From Maledivibacter halophilus (GTDB taxonomy: Bacteria > Bacillota > Clostridia > Peptostreptococcales > Caminicellaceae), in assembly GCF_900167445.1 (NCBI RefSeq), contig NZ_FUZT01000009.1, forward strand, positions 62,001-126,000: a stretch of DNA of 64,000 nt, written 5' to 3'. Numbering within the stretch: the stretch's first letter is position 1; every line of letters starts with the position of its first letter. The position numbers and the translations under genes are program-made. Positions 1 to 8,032 of this stretch are shown here, one piece after another. The notes under the pieces were generated by a model, which was given only the letters and a program-made list of their open reading frames with translations, had not been told where the DNA came from and did no database searches.

Positions 1-291
1 GTTATTGCTCTCCCAACTATCTATAGAACTATGGATATTTTAGAGAGGATAGGTACAGTTATTAAGCATGATTTTGGTGATGGAGCTGCAAAATACGAGT
101 TTTTTATGAAGGAAGAAGAAAACCATCATCATCTAATTTGTGAAAAATGTGGTAAAATTATAGAAATCTCTAATGCCCTACAAGATGATTTGGATGAGAG
201 GATATTAAATGAAAATGGATTTTTGTGTGAAAAAAAACAGTTGAAAATTTATGGCTACTGCAAAGAATGCATAAATGTATTAAATGAATGA
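1..291 (+). CDS. Fur-family metalloregulator, C-terminal part (5' end outside window)
   Basis: The reading frame is open from the first base and reads VIALPTIYRTMDIL, the end of the winged helix that contacts DNA in Fur/PerR/Zur proteins, so the gene starts before the window. The HHHH run followed by CEKCGK and the late CKEC pair are the usual regulatory and structural metal ligands of the family. It is a DNA-binding repressor that uses a divalent metal or peroxide signal. Whether it is Fur, PerR or Zur cannot be decided from this fragment. It is followed by a hairpin terminator and is therefore the last gene of its transcript. Confidence 0.9.
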   Translation, partial: VIALPTIYRTMDILERIGTVIKHDFGDGAAKYEFFMKEEENHHHLICEKCGKIIEISNALQDDLDERILNENGFLCEKKQLKIYGYCKECINVLNE

Positions 292-320
292 TAGTAATTT
301 TCTTTATAATAATCATTTCT

Positions 321-353
321 AAAATCTAACCATTTGGTTAGATTGATTTTTTT
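321..353 (+). terminator. Rho-independent terminator after the Fur-family gene
   Basis: A 9-bp stem, AATCTAACC paired with GGTTAGATT around the loop ATTT, is followed by GATTTTTTT. Confidence 0.8.
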
Positions 354-463
354 GAAATAAAAAAGATGATATAATATTACTAATAAAAGTAGAATTTAGA
401 TTTAAATTATTATTAAAGATAGTTATTTTTATTATCATTATAGGATAATAAGGAGAGTAGTAG

Positions 464-1837
464 ATGGGGAAAAAATTTTGGTATCTAGTTTTATCCTATG
501 GATTATTTTTAGGATGGTTGTTATCATTTCTATATAATGGACCTGCCCTTAATATAATATTTAGAAGCAGCGAAGTAAACTGCAATCATTTAGCAATAGC
601 ATATATATTAACTCCTTCCATTGTCTTTTTCTATATAGGATTTTATAATATAAAGAGAAATTATAAATCTGCATTTATGAAATATAGCATCATACTGTGT
701 TTTGCTGGCACAGTTCTTACTATTCTTATAAAGGATTATAATAATCCTATTCTTGCTTATATTATTGCAGGTATTATGGGGTGCTGTAGCGTACTCTTTA
801 TAACAGGCTGGGGATGCTATTTTGTAGAATTATTAAATATTAAGAATATGTATAAAAATATGGCATATGTGATTTGTTTAGGTTATATAATATTTAATAT
901 CAATCAAGAGTTGGATTACAGAGCTTTAGACACCTTGATTATGACTTCTCTTTTTATATGCTTATCTGGAGCCTATTGGGCTTCTTCAAGACTTATAGGA
1001 ACGGCTGCAGAGAAAAAACAGGACTTTAATATTAAACTTCCTACTGATTTACTTGTTATGATGTGCTTTTTAATGTTCCTATTAAATATTGGAGGCGGAG
1101 TAGTTCAAACATTAATTAGTCCCTTAGTAGAAAAGAAATTTGGGAATATACATATTTTCGATATAAGTGTATATTTTTTTATAGCTGTAGTGATTTTTAA
1201 AATAAAAAAAAGATTTCAAACAGATATTATTATTACTCTCTCAATTGTGGTGATAGCCTGTGGCTATATGACATTAGTTATTTTTACAAAAAACCCTGTA
1301 TTTGCTTATATTTTAATAATTTTAGGCTATGCTATTTTAGACATTTTTCTTTGGACATTGGTAGGAGAAATGGGATATATTTTTGGAAGACCTATAAAAA
1401 TATTTCTTTTTATTATGTCATCTAATTTAATGGCAGTTTTTATGGGCAATCTTTTAGGAATGTTTTTAAAGAGTAAAAATGAACATATATATATATCAAT
1501 ATCTGTTTCATCCATAGGTGCTATTTTAGCATTCGCATTTTTACCTTTCATAAATAAATTGATGAAAAAGGGATTTGATGAGATGGAGGATATCAAGAAC
1601 ACAAGGCAAGCTATGGAAGGGGTAGTAACAGAAGATAAGGCAGTCAAATTACTCACAGTTAAGGAGCTTGAAATTTATAAGCTTATGCTCCTTGGTCTTA
1701 AAAACAAAGAAATAGCTAAAAAAGCAAATATTACTGATAATACATTAAAAGGACATGCCAGGAAAATTTATAAAAAATTAGGAGTGAAAAATAAAAAAGA
1801 GCTTCTTGCTAGTTTAAATAAGGAGGCTAATCTTTGA
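464..1837 (+). CDS. membrane-anchored LuxR-type transcriptional regulator
   Basis: The 457-residue protein has about 10-12 hydrophobic segments over residues 1-375, resembling a major-facilitator fold, followed by a C-terminal LuxR/GerE helix-turn-helix (about residues 395-455: LTVKELEIYKLMLLGL, NKEIAKKANITDNTLKGH, KLGVKN). The architecture suggests a one-component regulator that senses at the membrane and binds DNA with its tail. The start has RBS AAGGAGAG. Its stop overlaps the TTG start of the next gene, which has the same architecture, so the two are translationally coupled. The signal and target are unknown. Confidence 0.82.
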   Translation: MGKKFWYLVLSYGLFLGWLLSFLYNGPALNIIFRSSEVNCNHLAIAYILTPSIVFFYIGFYNIKRNYKSAFMKYSIILCFAGTVLTILIKDYNNPILAYIIAGIMGCCSVLFITGWGCYFVELLNIKNMYKNMAYVICLGYIIFNINQELDYRALDTLIMTSLFICLSGAYWASSRLIGTAAEKKQDFNIKLPTDLLVMMCFLMFLLNIGGGVVQTLISPLVEKKFGNIHIFDISVYFFIAVVIFKIKKRFQTDIIITLSIVVIACGYMTLVIFTKNPVFAYILIILGYAILDIFLWTLVGEMGYIFGRPIKIFLFIMSSNLMAVFMGNLLGMFLKSKNEHIYISISVSSIGAILAFAFLPFINKLMKKGFDEMEDIKNTRQAMEGVVTEDKAVKLLTVKELEIYKLMLLGLKNKEIAKKANITDNTLKGHARKIYKKLGVKNKKELLASLNKEANL

Positions 1838-3189
1838 TAAAATCATACATAAATATTTTTAAAATATATCCTTTTATTATATTAACCCTAGGATTTACAT
1901 ATGGAGCTACTATAGTATTTACTTTTTTTGGCCCAGTTTTGACTATAACAGTAGGGAAGCTTACTCCAACTTTAAGTATTATTGGTGTACTGGTCCATGT
2001 ATTTAGTTTTTTTTTAAAACCAACTGAGCTAGAGAAGAATCAAAAGTTCTTTTATGTCTTTTTAGGAATAGTTATTCCACTTATTTTATTATTTTACACA
2101 TTACCTTATTATTTTCAGATACTAACCATAATGCTTTATGCTTATATGATTGGCAGAATCGGTTGCTTTTGGACTTATATGGCTAATGCAGTTATTCCTA
2201 GTCACATAAGAGGTAGAACAATATCTTTATCCCTCTTTATTTCTTTTGTAATTTTATTTCTTCTCAATATTAGTTTTCCTTTATTAACTAACAGAGTGGC
2301 CCTAATATTTCCAGGGGTTATAAGTATTATAGTTGTTGTTTTCTATTCAAAAATAAATAGGAATCATAAAAACAATGTAGTAAGTTATAAAAATAAAGCC
2401 TACAGTAATATACATTCATATTATATATATGCTTTTCTTATAGTAATTTATATAGCGGGAGGTTTTTCCTATGCTGGAATATATCCTTCCTTTGAGCCAT
2501 ATATGCATATTGACAGGTATTATAATGTTCTTTTCTATTTATTAGCTATAATTACAGCGGGAATTGTTCTTGATAAGTACGGGAGAAAAATAAATTTTAT
2601 GTTAGGAGTTGGGTTTTTAGGGATTTCATTTACATTTTTTATAATGCCTTCCTCTGTTATTACCTACTTTATTACACAAACCTTTTTACAATGTGGCTGG
2701 GCTTTTGTTAATGCCTTTGGATGGAGTTTTTCCTGGGATATGTCAGAGAGCTTAAAGAAAAATTATGTTTTTCCTAGAGGGATAGCAGCTATGCTTTTAG
2801 GAACAGCAATAGGAGCTTTTTTGTCCCAGACTATTGAAAAAATAGGTTTTGGACATTCTTCGGTATATGGTATAGTTACTTTTATACCCCTGTTTTTGGC
2901 AATCATGATTTTAGTTTTTTTTCCTGAGACGTTAAAAAGGGATAAGAGAAGGAAAATTGAATTTAATAAATTACAAGGAATAGAAGAATTAAAGATATTA
3001 ACTCCAAGGGAATTAGAAGTATGCTATCATGTGATAAATGGATTTAATAATAAAAGAATAAGCAAAATTTTGTTTATTAGTGAAAATACAGTTAAAACTC
3101 ATATCAGTAGGATTTATAGTAAATTATACATATCATCCAGAAGTGAATTAACGAGCTATATATATGAGATAATTCAATACCACCCCTAG
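1834..3189 (+). CDS. membrane-anchored LuxR-type transcriptional regulator, second of a pair
   Basis: The 451-residue protein has a hydrophobic N-terminal part of about 12 segments with MFS-like features (DKYGRKINF near residue 248) and a C-terminal LuxR helix-turn-helix (LTPRELEVCYHVINGF, NKRISKILFISENTVKTHISRIYSKL). It starts at TTG, overlapping the previous stop by 4 bp, with AAGGAGGC 8 bases upstream. It diverges clearly from its neighbour despite the shared layout, so this is an old duplication or a functional pair (possibly a heterodimer) rather than a recent copy. Confidence 0.82.
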   Translation: MIKSYINIFKIYPFIILTLGFTYGATIVFTFFGPVLTITVGKLTPTLSIIGVLVHVFSFFLKPTELEKNQKFFYVFLGIVIPLILLFYTLPYYFQILTIMLYAYMIGRIGCFWTYMANAVIPSHIRGRTISLSLFISFVILFLLNISFPLLTNRVALIFPGVISIIVVVFYSKINRNHKNNVVSYKNKAYSNIHSYYIYAFLIVIYIAGGFSYAGIYPSFEPYMHIDRYYNVLFYLLAIITAGIVLDKYGRKINFMLGVGFLGISFTFFIMPSSVITYFITQTFLQCGWAFVNAFGWSFSWDMSESLKKNYVFPRGIAAMLLGTAIGAFLSQTIEKIGFGHSSVYGIVTFIPLFLAIMILVFFPETLKRDKRRKIEFNKLQGIEELKILTPRELEVCYHVINGFNNKRISKILFISENTVKTHISRIYSKLYISSRSELTSYIYEIIQYHP

Positions 3190-3201
3190 TATACCACCCT
3201 T

Positions 3202-3242
3202 AAAAATCATACTTTTTTTAACTAAAAGTATGATTTTTTTTT
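3202..3242 (+). terminator. Rho-independent terminator after the LuxR pair
   Basis: AAAATCATACTTTT pairs with AAAAGTATGATTTT around a short loop, and the second arm runs into a T tract. Confidence 0.85.
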
Positions 3243-3397
3243 ATGCTTTTTTTGGTAAATTGATTATAAATTGAGGAATCGGGAGTTTTAATATTTCCTA
3301 AGTTATATTTGAAAGCAAAAAATTTGATTTACTAGCACAATAGGTTAATTAGATATGATTGTATAGATGAAATTTTTCTTAGAAGGGAAGGTGTGTG

Positions 3398-3526
3398 ATG
3401 GATATTATGTTTTATGTAACTATTGTTCTATTAGGAATAATAATTTTATCTAGTGCAGGATATTTGATGCATTATTTTGTAAACAATAGAAAAAGTTCTA
3501 AAAATACGGATGGAAGGAAGATGTAG
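3398..3526 (+). CDS. small single-span membrane protein (42 aa), unknown
   Basis: This short ORF has a good RBS (AGAAGGGAAGG) and encodes MDIMFYVTIVLLGIIILSSA followed by GYLMHYFVNNRKSSKN and a basic tail. It has one predicted membrane helix (about residues 5-27) with a positive C-terminal cytoplasmic end. It lies between the LuxR pair and a secreted protein. I recognise no family. The RBS spacing and hydrophobic pattern make it more likely real than chance. Confidence 0.5.
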   Translation: MDIMFYVTIVLLGIIILSSAGYLMHYFVNNRKSSKNTDGRKM

Positions 3527-3591
3527 AAAGCATTGTGTATTTATTAAGTTTTAAAAATTTTAAATAAAAAACAAAAATAGGAGGTTATTCA

Positions 3592-5259
3592 GTGTTGAAT
3601 TTAATGAGGAAAATATTTTTGATGGTCACAATATTAATGTTTATTTTTGTAAATTTTACTTATGGTGCAGTGAAGGTTTGCCCTGTTCCTGAGAATGATA
3701 GGGGATATATGATGGAGAATGTATTTAATAATTCTCATGTAACATACTCATATTCAAATCTTAATATTGGCGGAAGCTCAACAGGGATTACAGGTGGACA
3801 ATATAATTCTAATTCAACAGAAAATATGATTCATAAAACTGCAGTTTTTGAACTCAATGTGGAAAAGGAAGGTATGGTTACCTTAGATGTAACTCCTGTA
3901 AATGGAGGGTATAATGTATCTTCAAATATTAATATATATTTTGTTTCTTCCGTATCTGGTGTTAAAAAATACTACAATCCCAATGTCAGTTCTATTTTAG
4001 AAGTAGGTAATGGTAATTGTAAAAGAGCCTTTTATGCATATCCAGGGAAATATTTTATTTCTGTAGGAGGGACTAATTATTCTCAAAACAGCATGACAAC
4101 CAATCATAGAATATTCTTAGAATTTTCTATAAAGGCTATGCAGGAATTTTTTCAAGTTGAAAATAATAAGGATACAAGTCAATCAAATCTATATAAATTA
4201 AATTTTACAGATTCAGTAGTTATAAATGGCAATATCGGCATGAAAGCAATATGGGGGAGCAAATGGTATGTTGATAAAGAGGATGGATATATTTTTACGG
4301 CTCCAAGAACAGGAAAAATAAATGTATCTCTATATAATATAGATAGGGGTGGGCTTAAAATTTTTACTAAAAAGCAAAATTATATAGATGGTATCAAAAG
4401 CTTATCCAATGAGTGGAAGGATTATGTTAATTTAGTAGGAAGTCTTAGGGATCCAGGGAATATGGGATTATGTAATTTAAAAGTTAATCCTGGAGAAAGT
4501 GGCAGGGCAGTAGTAGATGTGGAAGCAGGGAAAAAGTATAGATTTAATATAAATAATAGTTTTCCATGTGAATATAAAGTTGTGCTTTCCTATATTGGAG
4601 GCAGTGTTATAGAAAAGGAAGAAGCTTCTCTTAATATAGAAGGAGATTATATAGTAAATGGCTATAATATGGTTCAGCATAAGGAATACAAAGGCCAAAT
4701 GAGTCAAGAAGCGTCAGGAGTAAAAATGGTAGGAGATATCCACACTAATGGTAGGTTAGTAAACAATTATAGAGATGGAAATAGGATTGATACAGTAAAT
4801 TCCTTTGATGTAAAAAATAAAACTGTATATGGATCCTTCACAGTATATGGAACAAATTATTGTGCTTATACAGGTCTTGCTGTAGAAAATATTGCAAGTG
4901 GAGGATATGTGACTACTCATCACAGTTGGGCAGGAAGTAAGGTTGTTAAGAATGGAACAAAAATATATAAAACCCTTTCTTTTACAGATGATACATGGAA
5001 GATGACTATTTCAACAGGAAATTATTATGGAAAACCAAAAAGCATCCTAATTGAAGAAAAATCTGGTTCCCTTTCGGAAGCTGCTAAAAAAGCAATTAAC
5101 AGTCCACAAAAAATTATATTTTTCTTTGGAGATAATTATGGTGGTCCTTCTAATTATATGATCATACATGATTTATTTATTGAAGATAATGACAATAAAG
5201 TTGTATCTTTAATCAGTGATAATCACAATATGGATACAGCCAGTCATGATATATTTTAA
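3592..5259 (+). CDS. secreted protein of unknown function (555 aa)
   Basis: The gene starts at GTG with AGGAGG 6-7 bases upstream. An N-terminal signal peptide (MRKIFLMVTILMFIFVNFTYG, cleavage probably after YGA) is followed by a soluble protein rich in Asn, Gly, Tyr and Ser, typical of exported clostridial beta-sheet proteins. No catalytic motif, repeat or anchor was found. Two halves are visible: an N-terminal beta-rich region to about residue 330 and a C-terminal region with YGSFTVYGTNYCAY and FFFGDNYGGPSNYMII that could be a jelly-roll or lectin-like domain, which is a guess. The nearby LuxR pair might control it, but nothing in the sequence proves this. Confidence 0.75.
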   Translation: MLNLMRKIFLMVTILMFIFVNFTYGAVKVCPVPENDRGYMMENVFNNSHVTYSYSNLNIGGSSTGITGGQYNSNSTENMIHKTAVFELNVEKEGMVTLDVTPVNGGYNVSSNINIYFVSSVSGVKKYYNPNVSSILEVGNGNCKRAFYAYPGKYFISVGGTNYSQNSMTTNHRIFLEFSIKAMQEFFQVENNKDTSQSNLYKLNFTDSVVINGNIGMKAIWGSKWYVDKEDGYIFTAPRTGKINVSLYNIDRGGLKIFTKKQNYIDGIKSLSNEWKDYVNLVGSLRDPGNMGLCNLKVNPGESGRAVVDVEAGKKYRFNINNSFPCEYKVVLSYIGGSVIEKEEASLNIEGDYIVNGYNMVQHKEYKGQMSQEASGVKMVGDIHTNGRLVNNYRDGNRIDTVNSFDVKNKTVYGSFTVYGTNYCAYTGLAVENIASGGYVTTHHSWAGSKVVKNGTKIYKTLSFTDDTWKMTISTGNYYGKPKSILIEEKSGSLSEAAKKAINSPQKIIFFFGDNYGGPSNYMIIHDLFIEDNDNKVVSLISDNHNMDTASHDIF

Positions 5260-5278
5260 AAATTTTGCACAATAATTA

Positions 5279-5334
5279 TTGACATATACCCAAAACCTGT
5301 TATAATGTAATTGTAAATGGCATATACCCAAAAT
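5279..5334 (+). promoter_or_regulatory. promoter with two CATATACCCAAAA operators (DUF5320 gene)
   Basis: The -35 TTGACA (5279-5284) and -10 TATAAT (5301-5306) are 16 bp apart. The operator-like word CATATACCCAAAAC sits on the -35/spacer and recurs as CATATACCCAAAAT at 5321, exactly 38 bp later and beyond the -10. The same arrangement and spacing occur before the DUF5320 gene at 34443. Confidence 0.75.
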
Positions 5335-5353
5335 AAAAGGAGATGAATTTAGG

Positions 5354-5551
5354 ATGCCAAGAAATGATGGAACAGGACCATTGGGTCAAGGACCTATGAC
5401 GGGTAGAGCTTTAGGTAATTGTGGTGATGGAAAGACTGCTAATACAAGTTCAAGCATTAGAGGGTCTGGATTAGGAAGAGGATTAGGAAGAGGAAATGGA
5501 AGAGGACTAGGAAGATTTCTTAATAATGAAAAATTCAAAAATCAAAAATAA
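5354..5551 (+). CDS. DUF5320-type glycine/arginine-rich small protein
   Basis: The 65-residue protein begins MPRNDGTGPLGQGPMTGRAL, the hallmark N terminus of the DUF5320 family, and ends in a Gly-Arg-rich GLGRGLGRGNGRGLGRF tail. Family members are often found beside DUF134 regulators and NifX/NifB-like or Mrp-type ATPase genes in anaerobes; their function is not established. The RBS is AAAAGGAGATG. The promoter carries the same operator pair as the longer paralogue at 34443, so the two are probably co-regulated. Confidence 0.8.
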   Translation: MPRNDGTGPLGQGPMTGRALGNCGDGKTANTSSSIRGSGLGRGLGRGNGRGLGRFLNNEKFKNQK

Positions 5552-5580
5552 GGGAACGAATTTTAATTCGTTCCTTTATT
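5552..5580. terminator. bidirectional terminator between the DUF5320 gene and hydE
   Basis: GGGAACGAATT pairs with AATTCGTTCC, with A-rich sequence before and TTTATTTTTT after, so it can stop both converging transcripts. Confidence 0.85.
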
Positions 5581-5597
5581 TTTTAAAGACTCTGAAG

Positions 5598-6626
5598 TTA
5601 TTTTATTGCATCTCCTCTATCTGAAGAGATTTTTCTTCCCATCATTTTTACATAGTTTTCAATTTCTTTTCTCTCATTTTCTATACTTTGTTCTTTAATA
5701 GAGGGGTTAGGGTATATTTCATAAAGTCTTCTATATTCAAAGGGCTGAACTTTTCTCATTATTACATTGGCACCTGTATAAAATGCATTTTCCCTATCCC
5801 TTACATTAGTTACTTCTAATGATGTAGTTGTAGGTAAGTGGGGTCTTTTTAATAAAATTCTGGTAATAGCAAGGGTTTTTAAGGTTAAATTAGTACTTCC
5901 AGTAGGGTTGTTTCTAAGTCTGGTTTGAGGATGTGAAATAAAAGGACCAATACCAGCCATGTCCACATCTAATTCTTTTAAAAGTAATATATCCTTTGCT
6001 ATTGTGTTTAAAGTTTGACCAGGAATTCCAATCATAAATCCACTTCCTGTCTGATATCCTAATTCTTTAAGCCATTTTAAACATTGTGTTCTGTTTTTGA
6101 AGGTAGAATGGGGATGAAGATAATTGTATAATTCTTCATCGGCAGTTTCATGTTTTAAAAGAAATCTATCGGCCCCGTCTAATTTCCACTGTTTATAATC
6201 ATCATATTCTCTTTCTCCAACACTTAAAGTGATTGCAATATCACCAAGCTTTTTAATTTCTCTAATGATATAAGATATTTTTCCTCTGTCATACCATGGG
6301 TCTTCACCGGATTGAAGGACCATTGTCTTATATCCGGCTTCGTATGCTCTTTTAGCATATTCAATTATTTCTTCAGGATTCATTCTATATCTTTCTAAAG
6401 ATATATTTTGCCTATTTATTCCACAATATAAGCAGTCACATCGACAGTGATTTGAAAATTCGATTATAGCTCTTAAGTGTATCTCATCACCACAATATTT
6501 CTTTCTTATATTGTTTGCTTGCTGAAATAGATAATTATCGCAATTAGAATCGAGTACATTAACAATGTCTTCTATATTGGCATTGGAGCTTACAATCATT
6601 TTATCAATAGTTTTTTTAATATCCAT
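5598..6626 (-). CDS. hydE: [FeFe]-hydrogenase H-cluster radical SAM maturase HydE
   Basis: This 342-residue radical SAM enzyme has the CX3CX2C cluster at Cys61, Cys65 and Cys68 (CRCDCLYCG) with the surrounding HydE pattern YRMNPEEI, LQSGED, LSVGERE, LLKHETAD, GSGFMIGIPGQT and GPFISHPQTP-like GPFISHPQTR. HydE helps build the dithiomethylamine-bearing diiron subcluster of [FeFe]-hydrogenase with HydF and HydG. Neither partner nor a hydrogenase is in this window, so it is an orphan copy here. The RBS GGGGAGAAA precedes the ATG. PylB and BioB are related, but the motif set fits HydE best. Confidence 0.9.
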   Translation of the reverse strand: MDIKKTIDKMIVSSNANIEDIVNVLDSNCDNYLFQQANNIRKKYCGDEIHLRAIIEFSNHCRCDCLYCGINRQNISLERYRMNPEEIIEYAKRAYEAGYKTMVLQSGEDPWYDRGKISYIIREIKKLGDIAITLSVGEREYDDYKQWKLDGADRFLLKHETADEELYNYLHPHSTFKNRTQCLKWLKELGYQTGSGFMIGIPGQTLNTIAKDILLLKELDVDMAGIGPFISHPQTRLRNNPTGSTNLTLKTLAITRILLKRPHLPTTTSLEVTNVRDRENAFYTGANVIMRKVQPFEYRRLYEIYPNPSIKEQSIENERKEIENYVKMMGRKISSDRGDAIK

Positions 6627-6774
6627 TATAGATTTCTCCCCATATGTTATATATATAGTAAAAACAAACTAAATGGTTATTTCCTTTGTAATTATATCAA
6701 ATTAGGAAATTATTGTCTATTGATCAAAGCTATTATAAATCATTTGTATGTTCCATAAAATGGGATAAAGATTA

Positions 6775-6803
6775 TTGACATATACCCAAAACTCTGTTAT
6801 TCT
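6775..6803 (+). promoter_or_regulatory. promoter with one CATATACCCAAAAC operator
   Basis: TTGACA (6775-6780) and TATTCT (6798-6803) are 17 bp apart. TGACATATACCCAAAAC overlaps the -35 exactly as in the other two DUF5320 promoters. A related but decayed word, GGCATATGACATTA, lies at 6819-6832. Confidence 0.65.
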
Positions 6804-6878
6804 TATATTAGAGTATATGGCATATGACATTAATCATTACTATGTAAGCTATGGGGAATATAGGAAGGGGGTATTAAT

Positions 6879-7058
6879 ATGCCAAAATTTGATGGAACTG
6901 GTCCTAAGGGTGAAGGTCCAATGACAGGTCATGGAAGAGGATACTGTGTAGTTCCTTTAGAGGATGTTGAATCGCCAATGATTAGAAAACAACTTGATTC
7001 AGATTCTTCTCTAGAGGATGATAAAAAAATTACTTCAGATAAGGAAACTAATGAATAA
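6879..7058 (+). CDS. short DUF5320-like protein (59 aa)
   Basis: The encoded protein starts MPKFDGTGPKGEGPMTGHGR and continues GYCVVPLEDVESP with an acidic tail. The N terminus is the DUF5320 signature (GTGP, GPMTG), while the glycine-arginine tail of its paralogues is replaced by an acidic Asp/Glu/Ser segment. The RBS AGGAAGGGGG is strong. It sits 32 bp before the DUF89 gene and is probably cotranscribed with it. Because it is so short it is easy to miss in annotation. Confidence 0.72.
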   Translation: MPKFDGTGPKGEGPMTGHGRGYCVVPLEDVESPMIRKQLDSDSSLEDDKKITSDKETNE

Positions 7059-7090
7059 ATATGTGATATTTATATAGGGGAGAGATAAAG

Positions 7091-7933
7091 TTGGAGATAC
7101 AGCTTGATTGTATACCTTGCTTTCTAAGACAGGTTTTAGAAGCATCTAGGATGAATACAAAGGATGAAGAAATACAAAAAGAAATACTGCTTGAGTCAAT
7201 AAATATAATTGCAGAAATTGATAAATATAAAAGCGCACCAGAAGTAGGAAGAGACTTACATAGACTGGTGAAAAAATACACAAAAGTTGAAGACCCCTAC
7301 AAAGAACTTAAAGAAAAATCCATAGAAACTGCTGAAAGGATTTATCCTGATATGAAGCATTTTCTATATAAACAAAAAGAGAGGCTGTATTGGGCTTTAA
7401 AAATTTCTTCAGTGGGAAATATAATGGACGCAGCAATTTATGGTGATAAAAGCATAAAAGAGAATTTCTTAGAAGAATTTGATAAGGAATTCAAGATATG
7501 TGAAATAGAAAAATTTCAAAAGTGCCTTAAAAATGCAAAAACTTTGTTGATTATAGGAGATAATGCAGGGGAGACAGTTTTTGACAGGGTTTTAATTGAA
7601 GAATTATTACAGCTTGATGTAATTTATGCAGTGAGAAGTAAGCCTATTATTAATGATACTACTACAAAAGAAGCTTATGATTCCCAATTACAATATAGTG
7701 CTAAAATTATATCAACGGGATGTGATGCTCCAGGGGTAATTTTAGATGAATGCAGTGAAGAATTTAAAGAAATATATGATACAGCTGATGTTATTATAAG
7801 TAAAGGTCAAGGAAATTATGAAACCCTATCCGATGAATCAAGGGGAATATTTTTTCTGCTTAAGGCAAAATGTCCTGTAATTGCTAAGGATATAGGAGTA
7901 ATGGTAAATGATTATGTATTAATGCAAAAATAA
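7091..7933 (+). CDS. DUF89 / ARMT1-like damage-control phosphatase family protein
   Basis: The 280-residue protein opens with EIQLDCIPCFLRQ, the CxxC start typical of archaeal/anaerobic DUF89 proteins, and contains LLIIGDNAGETVFDRVL and ARMT1-like VISKGQGNYETLS, the conserved metal and phosphate-binding motifs. The family hydrolyses phosphate esters of damaged or excess sugar or cofactor metabolites; the substrate here is not known. It starts at TTG with GGGGAGAGA upstream and follows the short DUF5320-like gene. Confidence 0.85.
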   Translation: MEIQLDCIPCFLRQVLEASRMNTKDEEIQKEILLESINIIAEIDKYKSAPEVGRDLHRLVKKYTKVEDPYKELKEKSIETAERIYPDMKHFLYKQKERLYWALKISSVGNIMDAAIYGDKSIKENFLEEFDKEFKICEIEKFQKCLKNAKTLLIIGDNAGETVFDRVLIEELLQLDVIYAVRSKPIINDTTTKEAYDSQLQYSAKIISTGCDAPGVILDECSEEFKEIYDTADVIISKGQGNYETLSDESRGIFFLLKAKCPVIAKDIGVMVNDYVLMQK

Positions 7934-7944
7934 TTTATATATTA

Positions 7945-7984
7945 AGGGTCTGTTTCACATTTTATTGTGAGACAGACCCTCTTT
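7945..7984 (+). terminator. strong Rho-independent terminator after the DUF89 gene
   Basis: AGGGTCTGTTTCACA pairs with TGTGAGACAGACCCT and is followed by CTTTACTT. Confidence 0.8.
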
Positions 7985-8032
7985 ACTTGAAATTACAAAT
8001 ATATTTCTAAAAAGAAAAATATAATAGTTTTT

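Noticed and set aside
5461-5520. Tandem GGATTAGGAAGAGGA-like repeats as a DNA repeat array or CRISPR
   Set aside because: They are codon repeats of the Gly-Leu-Gly-Arg tail in the DUF5320 protein, in frame and only a few units long.
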